From Asterias rubens (taxonomy: Eukaryota > Echinodermata > Asteroidea > Forcipulatida > Asteriidae), in assembly GCF_902459465.1 (NCBI RefSeq), contig NC_047066.1, positions 8,807,047-8,871,046 on the forward strand: a stretch of 64,000 nt of DNA, read 5' to 3'. Under the pieces are notes generated by a model that was not told the DNA's origin, made no database searches, and saw only the letters and a program-made list of their open reading frames with translations. This document shows, one piece after another, positions 1-11,700 of this stretch. The position numbers were made by a program, and so were the translations under genes. Positions within the stretch are counted from its first letter, which is position 1, and every line of letters starts with the position of its first letter.

Positions 1-3000
1 CCTCACAGCCTGTGTTATGGTTTGTGTTCCGACTCCGACTCCTCTACGGAAGAACTGGAATGTTTTGAAGGAGGTGAGATAAAGAAGATGGCTTCTAGAC
101 ATTAATGAAATTATACGCCAACAGCATCGAGTACGGCGAACTTATGCTGCAACAATTTGGAAGTGGGTTGTGTGACATCAGTTATTATGTTTTTCTTTTT
201 AGCAAAATAAAATGAAGTTGTTCTTATACTTTATGTTTAAGCCTTTTCTTCTTTGGGTCCACCATCTACTATAATCTTTGGCCAAGATTGTGTGCATCTC
301 AAAGCCTTCCCGTTTGCTGCTTTCGAGTCTTCAAGGAAGCACTGCTCCTCAAGGGCTGAGTATCGTAGAAGGTGTAGCATATACTGGAGTTGATGAGCAT
401 TTGGTGATGTCATCATCGTCGGTAGGGCCTATGCCCCATTTATTTATTTTTGTCTTGCATCGTCCCACTAAACTATTGAAACCGTCAAACGCATACCAAC
501 CTGCAGTTACTGTTCGAGAGGTCACGCCGTTATTAATATAACCCACAATTTCTCTCCTTAAATGAATCACCCTTAGTGTATCAAATGAACCAAAGGAAAC
601 GATGTGGGATCTGGAGATATTGGTAGAACACTGGAAAGGATTATTATTATTTTTTTTTTTTAAGACACTGGACACGTTTGGTAATTATGAATGACCATGC
701 TCTCATTTGTGTAGCCCAACAAATCTGTGAATGGTTGGGCTCGATTGGTCATCAAAGTTGCAAGAATAATGAATGAAAAAACACACTTGATGCACAACTT
801 TGTGTGCTTTTAAATGCAAAACAAAAAACTATGTTACATCGCACTATTGACAGCTCTCATTGTTCGTTAACGAGTAAGTTTTTATGCAACTTTATGTATA
901 TTTGTTATAGTAGTTACCAATATTGTCCATCGCAAGTTTATTTAATAAACACAGCTAAATAAATCAATTAATTACACACAACCCTTTTCTGCCGTCACTG
1001 TTTCAGATCAACAGCAGTGGAAAACTTGCTGTATGTCACAGAGAGACACTTTGAAATTCGTCTGCGGATATCAAGATGCCATAGTGTGTGCTGATGAGGA
1101 TCAGATATGTATGATGAATGCAACTCTTCAAGGCAAATTTAACCATTCATTCTGCGTCTGCAAGAAAGACAGTGCAGCAAACAATACCAATAAAGATGGC
1201 AGGTGAGAATTTATCTTCATTTATTGTCGATATCCAACAACGGATAGCCGCCACTTACCATTAAAAACTATACTCTTTCTTAATACACGATAAAATTCTG
1301 CTCATTCTCCTTAAGAAAAGCTGAGTGTACTGTCTAAAACGTCGAGACCGGCTCTAAAGGCCGAGACCACATCAGCTCTTTTCATAGCCAATATTTATAA
1401 TTTATTCCTATGAACTCATGCAAAGCTTCGAACACTAAATTTAATATCAAAGTCTTATATAGCGAACGTATCTACCAACAAGGTACTCAAGGCGCTTAGT
1501 ATCTACATTTATACAGAGAGATAGGTTGTTGAAGTGATGAATACTGAGACCCAATTATGAAGCATCTTATAAGGGTTTACAAGGTGCTACAACAGCGCAT
1601 TCAGCAGCCACAGCCAGGAACACCAGGGCGAACCCCTTCTCTTTTCGATAAGTGCACTGGGTTCTTTTACATGCGTTACACAACACACGGTACCAGCGGC
1701 TTTACGCCCTATCCGAAGGACTCAGCAATGGTTAAGTGTCTTGCTTAAGGACACAAGTGTCACCGTGACGGCTTATGTTGTTTTAGACTGCTGGAGATCG
1801 TAGATTTAGTTCAACCACGAGGTGCACTATGCGAAAAGCAATGTAATGCTCTATAACCCTCAAGTGCGCAATAGACAATTTTGGGACCTTATAATGGGAC
1901 GTTGTAATTTGACAAAGGCAAAATGCTTTAAGCTCAACCTAGGCATATACCGAGGGATATACTTTTCTGAAAGCAATCCCGCATTCTTCCTTATGGTTCA
2001 GAAATTGTAGCTCATGGTTCCAGGGGCGAACCCATAAATATTTGCAGGGGTGGGGTCTGCCGTCGATTTCACCAAACTCTTCCTAACTAAGGATTAATCT
2101 AAGGATTTTGGACGAGTAAAGTTTCGTATAAAACCTTAGACGTGAGGACGCATTGAACCCATTCTAAGTTTATAGGACGAGTTGATCATCGTAAGTTAGG
2201 ATGAGTTTCTCGTCCAAACTCGGCTTAATTCTAAAGCGTTTCGTGACAACGGCTGCAGCCGTTGGACTCATCAACTTCTTCCTAACTTGAATTAATTTTA
2301 GGACTTAGGACGAGTTAAGTTCCGTACTCATAGACGTATCAGGATTAATCCTATAGCGTATCGTGACATCATCTGCATGCAGCCGTCGATTTCACAAAAA
2401 TTCCACCTAACTTAGGATTGATCTTAGAATTTAGGATGAGTTCAGTTTCGTATGCAAAGACTTTCGGACGCATTGAACCCAGTTAGGACACAAAATAATT
2501 AATCCCAGCTAAATCGGCTGTTGGTGTGTCAAACAAATTTTTACTGCACGACAGACTTAAGGCTGTTTATACATTCCTCTAATACAGCTGCGTGGTGGAT
2601 GAAGGCACATCACCCACTAATAATACTACAGTCCTGGTGATAGTGAGTTGTCTAGTGGTCGTTTTAGTCATTCTTGCCATCGTCTTGATCTGCTGCGTGT
2701 GTCGAAGGTGGGGGACGCGCTCCAAGAGACGATCGAGGTAAGTTGAGGACCACGTCTCGTCAATGCCAACCTGTTTGCTGGGGGGGGGGGGGGGGGGGTG
2801 GGGGGTCATCATTAGGCCCAGACTGATGTCAGTGAAATTTCTCCCCCGTTATAGGAAATTAAAGTGTTCCTAGGGAGGATGATTCAAAAGAGAGCGCTAT
2901 CAGAAGTAATTGTACACAGTTCGTCGTATGTAGTATCCGGGGCACGGAATCTCCTGCCTTACCGGTGTCAGATGCAATTGATTGTGCCCGCCATGCAATA

Positions 3001-5382
3001 CTGTCCGCTCCGGACACTTTTGCATAATTATGCAATCGTGTCCGGGGCTATGCAAAAACGGTCCGGCGGACATGTACATGACTGTACATGCATGTGCGCG
3101 CGTAAGCGAGTGTGCTGCACTGAACCTACCTAATGCAGCATGAATATTAACGTATTTTATGCAGCAGCGTCCGGGCGGACACAATTGCATATGCACAAAC
3201 CGTCCGGTGGACATTATTGCATTAATGTCCTCCGGATAGCATTGCATAGAGGACATAATTGCATGCGACACCGGCGTCTCAGAGAATTGTGTCCGCCGGG
3301 GGGATTCTGTCCCTCATATGGGAAAACAACATGGGCTGAAGGTAGAGGATTCAAAAGAGGGCGCTATCAAAAGAAGTTTGTATACAGTTCGCCGTGTATG
3401 TAAGAACCAAATCGCCGGGGGACAGATTCTTCTGCCATACTAGACTGGCCCTTGTCAAGGATAAAGACAGGTACCTGCTACTCAGATCCAGTGATTCAAT
3501 TGGATACAATGATATCATTGGATAAACGTGCAGTGACACGAGCTTTCCATGCCCAAACAGTACACTCCTGTCACGTCCGTATAATTAATTTGACTACGTA
3601 TCTCTATGTGAAATGAATGAAGGTCAAAGGTGCTTGTACACGCCGGCTGGAGGTCGTTCTCTGGCGTTACTCACGAGCCTCGAATTGTAACGTCAGATGT
3701 TCAGGCTACCCACACTATTTTGTTGCCTATTAAAGTAAAACAAGCAACCATTGCCTAACCATCACCCATTTGTCCCCTCTCTAGAACTTCTACATTGAAG
3801 CTGGATAAACCAGAAGGTATGTGTTAAGCTTTTTCATTAAAAAATAATACTGGCAAGTTAAGCCATCATTACCACACGGAAAACGTTATAAAATATGGCC
3901 CGCTCTCGGTGCATCTCCAATGACGTTGAGCATTCCCACTGTATATAAAAATTATAGTAAAAGTGGGTTTCCTGTAGAGCTCAATCCGTCACTTAGCGCC
4001 GCTCAAGGTGCTTCAACATTCAGTATTTTCCTGCAAGGTATGCGGGACTACGTTTGGATTATAAAGCCTACTATTTACAAGCACCATGTAATGTTTTACA
4101 GGTTCTGTGGCGCACATATACAGCCAATCGTTTTAGTGGTAAAACATACTCGATTCATCACGAGTTTTCGTTAACTTAGTGATGAAGGCCGCCAAGAGTT
4201 GGTCACAACAACAGAAACTTTACAACCGTCAGAAGTTTTTATTTTTTGTTTTTTTACTTAAACCTTTTATGTTACCCGTTGTACAAATGGGGTAATTTTG
4301 GGACGCTAGGTGGTATCAGACTTTACAAAGTAAATCCATTTTTCTCGAAAGTGTGCACATGCTCAGAACTACGCAAACAACAGACCTTTTCGCAATATCC
4401 CCATTGCGCAAGCGCTAACTGTTGAAGGAGGTACATGCTGGTATAGCTAGATCAAACTTGATCAAACTTGACTCAAACCTCATTCCACGCCCAAAGCGCA
4501 CGTACCGAGTATTTTAGATAAGGCCTAAGGAACTTTACCGGGTTAGTATGCCACCACTTAGCGTTTCAAAGACTCCCATTCAGTTGAAATTATAAGAGTT
4601 TCAGCCGTCTTTGCTCTACTTTTGGTGTCTTCACAGATCTTGAATACGCATACGCGTACGGTCACCGAGATCGACCACTAAGCGAGTTACAAGCGACAGA
4701 TGACCCCGATCTCGATGCCGATCAAATTGACCATTACTACTGCCACCTTAAGCAAGAGGGACGGCCGAACGGACAGGGCAAAGGTCAAGACGACTCCGGA
4801 CCCGGCCAGAAAGTTCTCACGCAAGACAGGGATGACAAAGAGTCTGATATTGCACACACGTATTTCGTGCGAGAGAAGATGTCAACTGATGAGCCTGCCG
4901 AGATGTGCGGTGATGTGGATGAGAAAATGTCACCAACTGTTGACGAAAATGACATTAGCCAGGGCTCATACAGGGAACAGTCACCGAAAACGGATTCTGG
5001 GTATGAGGTTGCTAAAATTATTGAACCGACAGACAAACCTAAAGCGCAACGGCACATCAAAAGTTCTGGGTATGAAGTTGCTAATGAGCAACGTCATGGT
5101 GACGTCACTACGACAGCATCCAATCAGGAGGAAGCACCCAAACAAAATCGTGACTCTGGGTACGAGGTTGCAACTGTGACGTCAACAGGAAATGGCGAAG
5201 AGGGAAGAAACGTCCCCGATCGTCACAGCTATGTCACATTAGAACCGCCGAACAGAGAACAATCACCGAATACGGATTCTGGGTATGAGGTTGCTAAAAT
5301 TATCGAACCGGAACTTCAGGATGAATACGATCATCTTGAACGTAATGAACCTTTTAAACCAAGAGAGGGCGCGATTCCTTAA
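1..5382 (+). CDS. Tandem receptor gene A (3' part): Cys-rich single-pass membrane protein with tyrosine-rich tail
   Basis: The gene enters from the left edge. Exons: <1-73, 1007-1202, 2588-2737, 3785-3816 and 4637-5382 (stop TAA 5380-5382). All junctions are GT-AG and the joined 1,197 nt give 398 residues in one frame. Order: Cys-rich ectodomain (residues 1-100, about ten cysteines including a CVC motif; NAT, NNT and NHS glycosylation sites), one TM helix (about 104-126, very Val/Leu/Ile-rich, followed by CCVCRRW), a basic stop-transfer segment, then a ~270-residue cytoplasmic tail. The tail holds four GYEVA motifs plus YCHL, YVTL and YDHL, which are candidate SH2-docking or endocytic sites. 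Ectodomain, TM placement, intron phases and the closing EYDHL motif match gene B downstream, so the two are tandem paralogues. I do not recognise the family. An AATAAA lies only 3 bp after the stop (5385-5390). The 5' exons, signal peptide and start codon are outside the window. Membrane receptor function is inferred from architecture. Confidence 0.8.
663..950 (-). mobile_element. MITE-1 copy, diverged
   Basis: It starts with a degraded AAGACACTGGACACGTTTGG end and contains the family core (GGTCATCAAAGTTGCAAG, CACAACTTTGTGTGCTTT). The inner hairpin is lost. It lies in the intron of receptor gene A. Confidence 0.7.
1446..1775 (-). mobile_element. tRNA-derived SINE
   Basis: On the minus strand the sequence reads GTCCTTAAGCAAGACACTTAACC, a CAGTGCACTTATCGAAAAGAG body and a tail GCGCCTTGAGTACCTTG. 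The same body recurs at 29040-29500, and parts recur at 3985-4140 and 42590-42790. The short open frame at 1557-1748 is the antisense of this element. Confidence 0.7.
2040..2490. repeat. Degenerate direct repeats with TTAGGA/TCCTAA motif
   Basis: A block containing CCTAACTTAGGATTAATC, GGACGAGTTAAGTTTCGTA and CGCATTGAACCCA occurs about three times with drift (near 2085, 2275 and 2405). It sits in the intron before the TM exon of receptor gene A. A related fragment is at 39640-39730. Confidence 0.55.
2780..2805. repeat. Poly-G tract
   Basis: There are nineteen consecutive G, one T, then six more G, in the intron after the TM exon of receptor gene A. It is a potential G-quadruplex on the transcribed RNA and a common sequencing-error site. 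Confidence 0.9.
2875..3446. repeat. Palindrome-rich GTCCGG/TTGCAT element flanked by a ~90-bp direct duplication
   Basis: Between about 2980 and 3320 the palindromes GTCCGG..CCGGAC and the words TTGCAT/ATGCAA alternate many times. The block is flanked by two similar segments (2875-2961 and 3342-3440), both with GATTCAAAAGAG(A/G)GCGCTATC, ACAGTTCG and TCTGCC. It is intronic in receptor gene A. Confidence 0.6.
3483..3690. repeat. Interspersed repeat with CATTGGATAAACGTGCAGTGAC core
   Basis: The core ATCATTGGATAAACGTGCAG is shared with 9690-9770, with 11205-11300 and, in the opposite orientation, with 26270-26440 and 40330-40450. At least five copies in 64 kb indicate a transposon family of unknown class. 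Confidence 0.6.
4301..4420. repeat. Repeat carrying a CTCF-like core, diverged copy
   Basis: GGACGCTAGGTGGTATCAGA opens a ~100-bp segment that also contains the family words CATTTTTCTCGA and GCACATGCTCAG. Related copies are at 12484-12598 and 15992-16100. Confidence 0.5.
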
Positions 5383-5670
5383 ACAATAAAAAGAGTGGCA
5401 GAACATTAAGTTGGTAAACATAATGTAACAGCTTTGCACAAAATTGACTATAAAATTAATTGTCATTGTGACAAACAATATTTTTTGTTTTGAAATTACT
5501 GTTAAGAAACAATAATATTATAAAGGTTTGTTGTAACATTCCAAGTCACCATTAATGCTTTTATCGATTAGCCTAAAAATACCACGAGCACAACATCCTT
5601 GGCCCGTAAACGGAAATAGTTATTTTCATGAAGTTCCGAAAAACATTGAATTTATAGATGTACATAAATT

Positions 5671-5965
5671 TAAAGGTACAGGACACTATTGGTAATTACT
5701 CAAAATAACTGCTATCATAAAAACTTACACAGTAAAGAGCAACGAAGAGCTTTTGATTAACGGCTTTCGCTGAAGTAACGTAGTTTTTGAGAAAGAATTA
5801 ATTTTTCAAAAAAATATTTGAATTGAAATCGAGACCTCATCAACTTCCATTTTTCTCTCGCAACTTCGACGACCGATTGGGTTCAAATTTGCACACGTTT
5901 TTATCTGATGCATATAAATATTGTTGAGATTCAAGTGAGAAGACTGGGCTTTGACAATTGCCAAA
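5671..5965 (+). mobile_element. MITE-1 copy, right end truncated
   Basis: The left end GGACACTATTGGTAATTACT is intact. The inner hairpin is reduced and the right terminal repeat is missing after GACAATTGCCAAAG. Confidence 0.75.
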
Positions 5966-6744
5966 GATAGACACATAAGTTCTCCTGTTGTTTTCAATGT
6001 AAACAAAAACCACACAACCATGGAAGGAAGGCAACCAACCGTGTGTTACAAGAGAGAGAGAGAGAAAAAAAAACGATCAAGCAACTTTATCAGTGGTTTG
6101 ATATGATTCTAAATGCACATGATACCCAATTGTATAAATGAAAACTGTTATATTACTTTGCGTTTCCATAAGACTATGGTGACGGGATAATTTGTGCTGT
6201 ATAAAAAGGTTAGTACTGATGTACAATATAATTAAAGAACAGTTTCAAGGAAAGCAATTAAAAACACATCGACGCTGCAATAACAGTTACTTCTCATTCA
6301 ACGGTCGAAACTCTCTACTCTTTGCAAAAAGTTACTTTTAGTTACATTGATAACAAGTTCATTTTGTTGTCCTCAGATCCAACGATTTCCACCAAAATGT
6401 TTAAGGACATTCTCTGATGTTTGCACTGAATAGTATAGATGACGTTGCATCACTTTTATTTAGGTAGGACTTTAAATACTTTAAGAGTTTGTGGAAACAG
6501 ATTAGTCTTCAACCGGGGGCATATACTGATCACTCGACTAGGAAATGTGGTGTTTCATTCATTCAACTGAATATAAAATTGATAAACATTACTTTGTTCA
6601 GTTAGCTAAATAAACAAGCACGTGGCATAGGCTCTTTAACATTGGGGCCGTGAGTTAGAGCGTGCGATAGCCAATCCGCGGTCGCTCGCAGATAATAACT
6701 GCGATATCAGACTTGACATCAAGTCTAACCAGCAGACGCTGAGG

Positions 6745-7105
6745 TTTGAATGGGCTCGGTACTTGTTGTAACACAAAACACATGTCCACAGATTTACATT
6801 AAACTTACACAGTTTGAAGATAATGATATTAAAAAGCTTCCCTTCAAAATATTACTTGCTGAGGTCCTGTAGTTTTTGAGAAATGAGTAAAACAAATCCC
6901 GGCAATCAATGTAGCTTGTAAAACGTACTTTAGTGAAATTGTTTTACTAATAAAAAAAAATAAAAAAAAACCGGCACCTCAGCAAGTAATACGGGAAGCT
7001 AACTATTACAATTTTCTTCAAACTGTGTATTTTAATACACAGTTTGAAGATAATTGTAAAGCTTGTAAATCTGTGAACTTTGTGAAAGTACCCCTCCTTT
7101 AACAA
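6745..7105. mobile_element. MITE-2 copy
   Basis: The ends resemble GTACTTGTTGTAACACAAAA and the internal palindromic block is CAGTTTGAAGATAATGATA...CTTGCTGAGGTCCTGTAG with its reverse complement (GGCACCTCAGCAAGTAAT). A better copy lies at 33335-33690, and a fragment at about 41978-42240. Confidence 0.65.
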
Positions 7106-7629
7106 TACTAACTATTACGACTGTCAACTTTGTCATGAATCGGCTTGGTCATCGAGTGGGAGGTAAGGTTGGGGTTTCCTGCTTCTGGTTACTGGGTATA
7201 GCTCTACCATGGAGGAAGGAAATCATGGTTCTACCGAATTGAATGCAGTTTATCAGCCAAGAGTGACCCTTTCCTGTTTGTTATACTTGCATCAAGCTTG
7301 TATGTTAAAATCTAGTTCCTCATAACCTACATGTAACACTCAAATGTGTAAAAGCCTTGCTCTAAAAGTCACTCAAAACAAAACAAATTCTGACATGTTC
7401 GCATTATTGTTCCTTATTATCTGACTGGAAGTTCGTGAACCGTCTCTTTTTGGGGCACCGTATATGTGACGGATACACATAGTTGATTTACAGATTCGCC
7501 ATTGCTAATTTTGGATATAGCTGCTGGTTACGGGTGTGCTGACGTATACTGTCTTTGAATCAAGGTAAGGTACAGTGCGTTGACCATGTCGACAATATTG
7601 TCATTACTGATATTAGTAATTTACTTTTG

Positions 7630-7994
7630 AAGGCACTGGACACCATTGGTAACTACAACATAAGTATACAAACTTAATTAATTGGTAACGAGCAATGGAG
7701 AGCTGTTGATATTAACTGTACAAAAATATTGTAGGAAACGGCTCTCTCTGAAACGTAGTTTTTTTTAAGGTAAATTCTCACTCAAATAATAAACTACTTC
7801 AGCTGAAGCCTTTTTTATGTACTGAAAGCACACAAATTGTGAAATAGGGTTCTTTTCTTTAATGATTTTTTTCTTGCAACTGCGAGGACCAATCGAGTCA
7901 AAATTTTCACAAGTTTTTAAAAATGTGTATGCATGTTGGGATACACCAAGTGGAATACTGGTCTTTGGCAAGTATTAAACGTGTCATGTGCCCT
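7630..7994 (+). mobile_element. MITE-1 copy, head to tail with the next
   Basis: GGCACTGGACACCATTGG begins the copy and GGTCTTTGGCAAGTATT is near its end. It abuts the following copy without spacer. Confidence 0.75.
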
Positions 7995-8378
7995 TAAAGG
8001 CAGTGGACACTATTGGTAATTACTCAACATAATTGTTAGCATAACACCTTACTTGGTAACGAGTAATGGGGAGAGGTTGATAGTATAAAACATTGTGAGA
8101 AACGGCTCCCTCTGAAGTACCATAGTTTTCGAGAAAGAAGTAAATTTCCACAAAATTGATTTCGAGACCTCAGATTTAGAACTTGAGGTCTCGAAATCGA
8201 CCATCTAAACGATCACAACTTCGTGTGACAAGGGTGTTTTTTCTTTCATTATTATCTCGCAACTTCGATGACCAATTGAGCTCAAATGTTCACAGGTTTG
8301 TTATTTTATGCATATGTTGAGATACACCAAGTGAGAAGACTGGTCTTTGACAATTACCAATAGTGTCCACTGTCTTTA
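7995..8378 (+). mobile_element. MITE-1 copy, near full length
   Basis: Terminal inverted repeats AAAGGCAGTGGACACTATTG and CAATAGTGTCCACTGTCTTT are both present, with the central hairpin GAGACCTCAGATTTAG/GAACTTGAGGTCTC. It is one of the best copies to use as a family consensus. Confidence 0.9.
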
Positions 8379-8758
8379 AAATACAAGAACAATAATATGT
8401 GTCTTGCTCCCAGACTCGTGAGGTGATGGTACAACAATACTGTTTACAGAAGAATTACAGAATATTATACAGAATACATGCAAGATGTAACAGGTCGTTC
8501 AGAATCCAGACCTAATAAAACTCTTCACCACAATATTTAATGAGGAAACAGTTTGACAAGTTGTACATGTTGGCTCATTTTGTGTGTTTCGTAAAAAGAG
8601 AGGATATTATTTTCTCCACCAGGAAGAAAATCGCCCATTATTTTTCTCGAAAATTATAGATACTTTTTCACCACAAGGACTTCATGTTTTGTTTTCAATT
8701 CTCATTTGACAAAACTATTGTTTCAGTTCTCCAAGTATCTTTACACATAGGGTCAGCG

Positions 8759-11700
8759 ATGGCCAATATGACAATGAACATAAAGGCTTCATTGGGGTCA
8801 CTTCAAGCAGCACGATTTGCTTGGTTTCTCATCCTCCTTCTCGGGGGACAATTGGTCCGATGCGAACATCACATGGGTACGAACGTGACCATTCCCTACG
8901 ATTTGACAGACACTGCAGCGGAGTTAAAGGAATACTTTTGTAATATGTAAGTCTAACTTTCCATTCACGATTACTTGGTTTTTTCTCATCTGACTGGCCA
9001 AATTTCTGTTAGTGCCGAGTTACAAAATGTTCTGATCATAATTTGATTCCAGAATTTACTGCCATAATTATCCTGCTAATTGTAATGATACGTTATTTTT
9101 ATTTGCTAGTTGATTTAACCGGATAGCCGTTAGTTATCTGTAATGCCTTCTTGTCATGCATCAACCTCATGTACTTAAACTTGTATCTCTACATTTTTGT
9201 TTGAATGTATTTCCCTTTGTCCACTTTGTTCTACCGTTATATATTTGGAGCTGCCAGTCTCCACGCCTTCGTTTACAGTTATTATGTTTGTATTCTACAA
9301 TTAAGTGCTGTTTATCCTATGTTTTGTATTGTTGTAACGGGCACATACATCACAAGCTTTGGCTTTTAGGATGATGCCTCCACGTGCAATTGTGGAAAAT
9401 ATAAATGTTCCACTCGATTAAATTGAATTGAATTGATAGTCAGACCTAAACGTAGAGATATGCGTGTAACTGCTGCATACCCAAGGTTTTCACTACGTCC
9501 GGTGTACGTGCTATTGTTGTCTACCGGATCTCGTCTTCCTCCCATAATTCGACAAATTGTGTAGAAATTGCGTCTGTGAGCGCCCTCTTTTGACTTAACT
9601 TCCTTCATTCCACGTTAATTTCGTTGTGCGACACAATACTTGATCCCTGTCTTTATCCGCAGACGGGCACTGTTTTCCTAAACCAACTGCTCATTGGATA
9701 CGATGATTTCATTGGATAAACGTGCAGTGACGTAAGCTTTCCATATCGGTGATTTGGTTGGTGGTGTTTGTCGGCTGCACTTTCGGTCGTGCAGCATACA
9801 CATAATAACAACAAAATCAGCATACACATAATAACAACAAAACCCTCATAGGCTAAAAAAAAAAAAAAAAAACACCGAGAAAACAAAAACGAAACCCAAA
9901 GCAGAAAACGGAGCAAACAAAACTTATTGGTACTAAGTAGAATGCGTATGGCGATATCATAACATGTTTTAACTAGAGGACTCGAATCTTGTTCGGGTAA
10001 TTAACATTCATTTTATACATCGTGTTTTTACCCAACCAAATTCTACTTTTCTTTGTCAGAATGAGTAAGTGAAATCTTATTCATTTTGTACATATTAAAG
10101 GCAGTGGAGTAACAAGTAATGGGGAGAGGTTGATAGTATACAACATTGTGAGAAACGGCTCCCTCTGAAGTAACGTGGTTTTCGAGAAAGAAGTAATTTT
10201 CCACGGACGAATTTGATTTCGAGACCTCAGAATTAGATAATGAGGTCCCGAAATCAATCATCTGAAAGCACACAACTTCCTGTGGCAAGGGTGTTTTTTC
10301 TTTCATTATTATCTCGCAACTTCAACGACCAATTGAGCGAAAATGTTCACAGGTTTCTTATTTTAGGCATATGTTGAGATACACCAAGAGAGAAGACTGG
10401 TCTTTGACAATTACCAACAATTTCAACCGACAGCTATCCAAATCAGTTAACAATAGTGTCCAGTGGCTTTAAATACAAATTTCAACTTTTATCATTTTAG
10501 CTGCAGCGACGTGATGGTGACACCATGTTTGCCTTTCGGAAGTGGGTGCACCTTTTGTCAGAAGCTATGTCAGCCGAACTGGGGTCAGAGAATGGAACTA
10601 CCTGTATGTCAAAAGTACTATGATAGTCCAGAATGTAAGTGTGCCGTTATTATTCGGTTTTTCTCATGGGGGGTCAGAGACGAAAGATCTCCATTGAGGA
10701 GCCCTGAAAGAGGGATGACAAAATCAGATAACTGTCCATTATTTCCGTTATATTATGCTGAGCGTGCTTATAATCCCAAGAGTGTCTGTTAAAGGCACTG
10801 TACACTGTTGGTAATTACTCAAAATATATACTGGTAAAAAACTTACTTTGTAACGAGCAACGGAGATCTGTTGATGGTATACAGCATTTTGAGAAACGAC
10901 TACCTCTGAAGTAACGTAGTTTTTGAGAAAGATGTAATTTCTCGCTAAAATCATATAAGACATTCTCCACAGAAGCATTTTTTTCTATCTGAAAGCACAG
11001 TAATTTGTACAATAAGGGTGTTTTTCCTTTTATTATTTTCTTGCAACTTCAATAACCATTCGATAATTTTTTTTTTACAGGCTTGTTATTTTATGCATAA
11101 TTTTGATACACCAAGTGAGAATACTGGTCTGTCTTTGAAAATTACCAATCGTGTTCAGTGCCTTTAAGTCTGCTGCCACCTAGCATCACAAACCTCCCTA
11201 ATATAGAATCAGTGATTTCATTGGAGACAATTATTTCATCGGATAACTGTGTAAAGTGACGTAAGCTTTCCATGTCTGTGTTTTGATTGGTCCAAGGTGA
11301 TGTTTGACAGCAGCGTGCATTTGTTCTTTAATGTATACATACGCGTTGAAATTGACTGCGAATCTACATGTGAAAAGAATACAAGGTCAATGGTGCTTAT
11401 GGACGAGGATTGACGTAGGCTCTAGGCAGATCTATAGCATAAGAGCCTCGGAATAAGACTTCATAATGTTCAGGCTACCCCAATTATTTCTTTGGCCGTT
11501 GTCTGGATTACTTAAAATGTCATGTTTGCGTTTAAAGACACTGGACACTATATTGGTAATTGTAAAGACCAGTCTTCTCACTTGGTGTATCTCAACATGC
11601 ATAAAATAACAAACCTGTGAAAATTTGAGCTCAATTGGTCGTCGAAGTTGCGAGATATGAATGAAATTTAAAAAAACCTTGTCACACGAAGTTGTGTGCT

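Larger units (their letters stand above)
5383..8758. other. Spacer between receptor genes A and B, filled with repeats
   Basis: No coding signal was found. The stretch contains three MITE-1 copies, one MITE-2 copy (6745-7105), a (GA)n tract at 6050-6066 and otherwise AT-rich sequence. The promoter of gene B should lie in 8400-8750, but I see no clear TATA box. Confidence 0.6.

Noticed and set aside
4700..5179. 159-codon frame, Lys/Arg/Thr-rich
   Set aside because: It is an out-of-frame shadow of the receptor gene A tail exon, whose own frame is fixed by splice phase.
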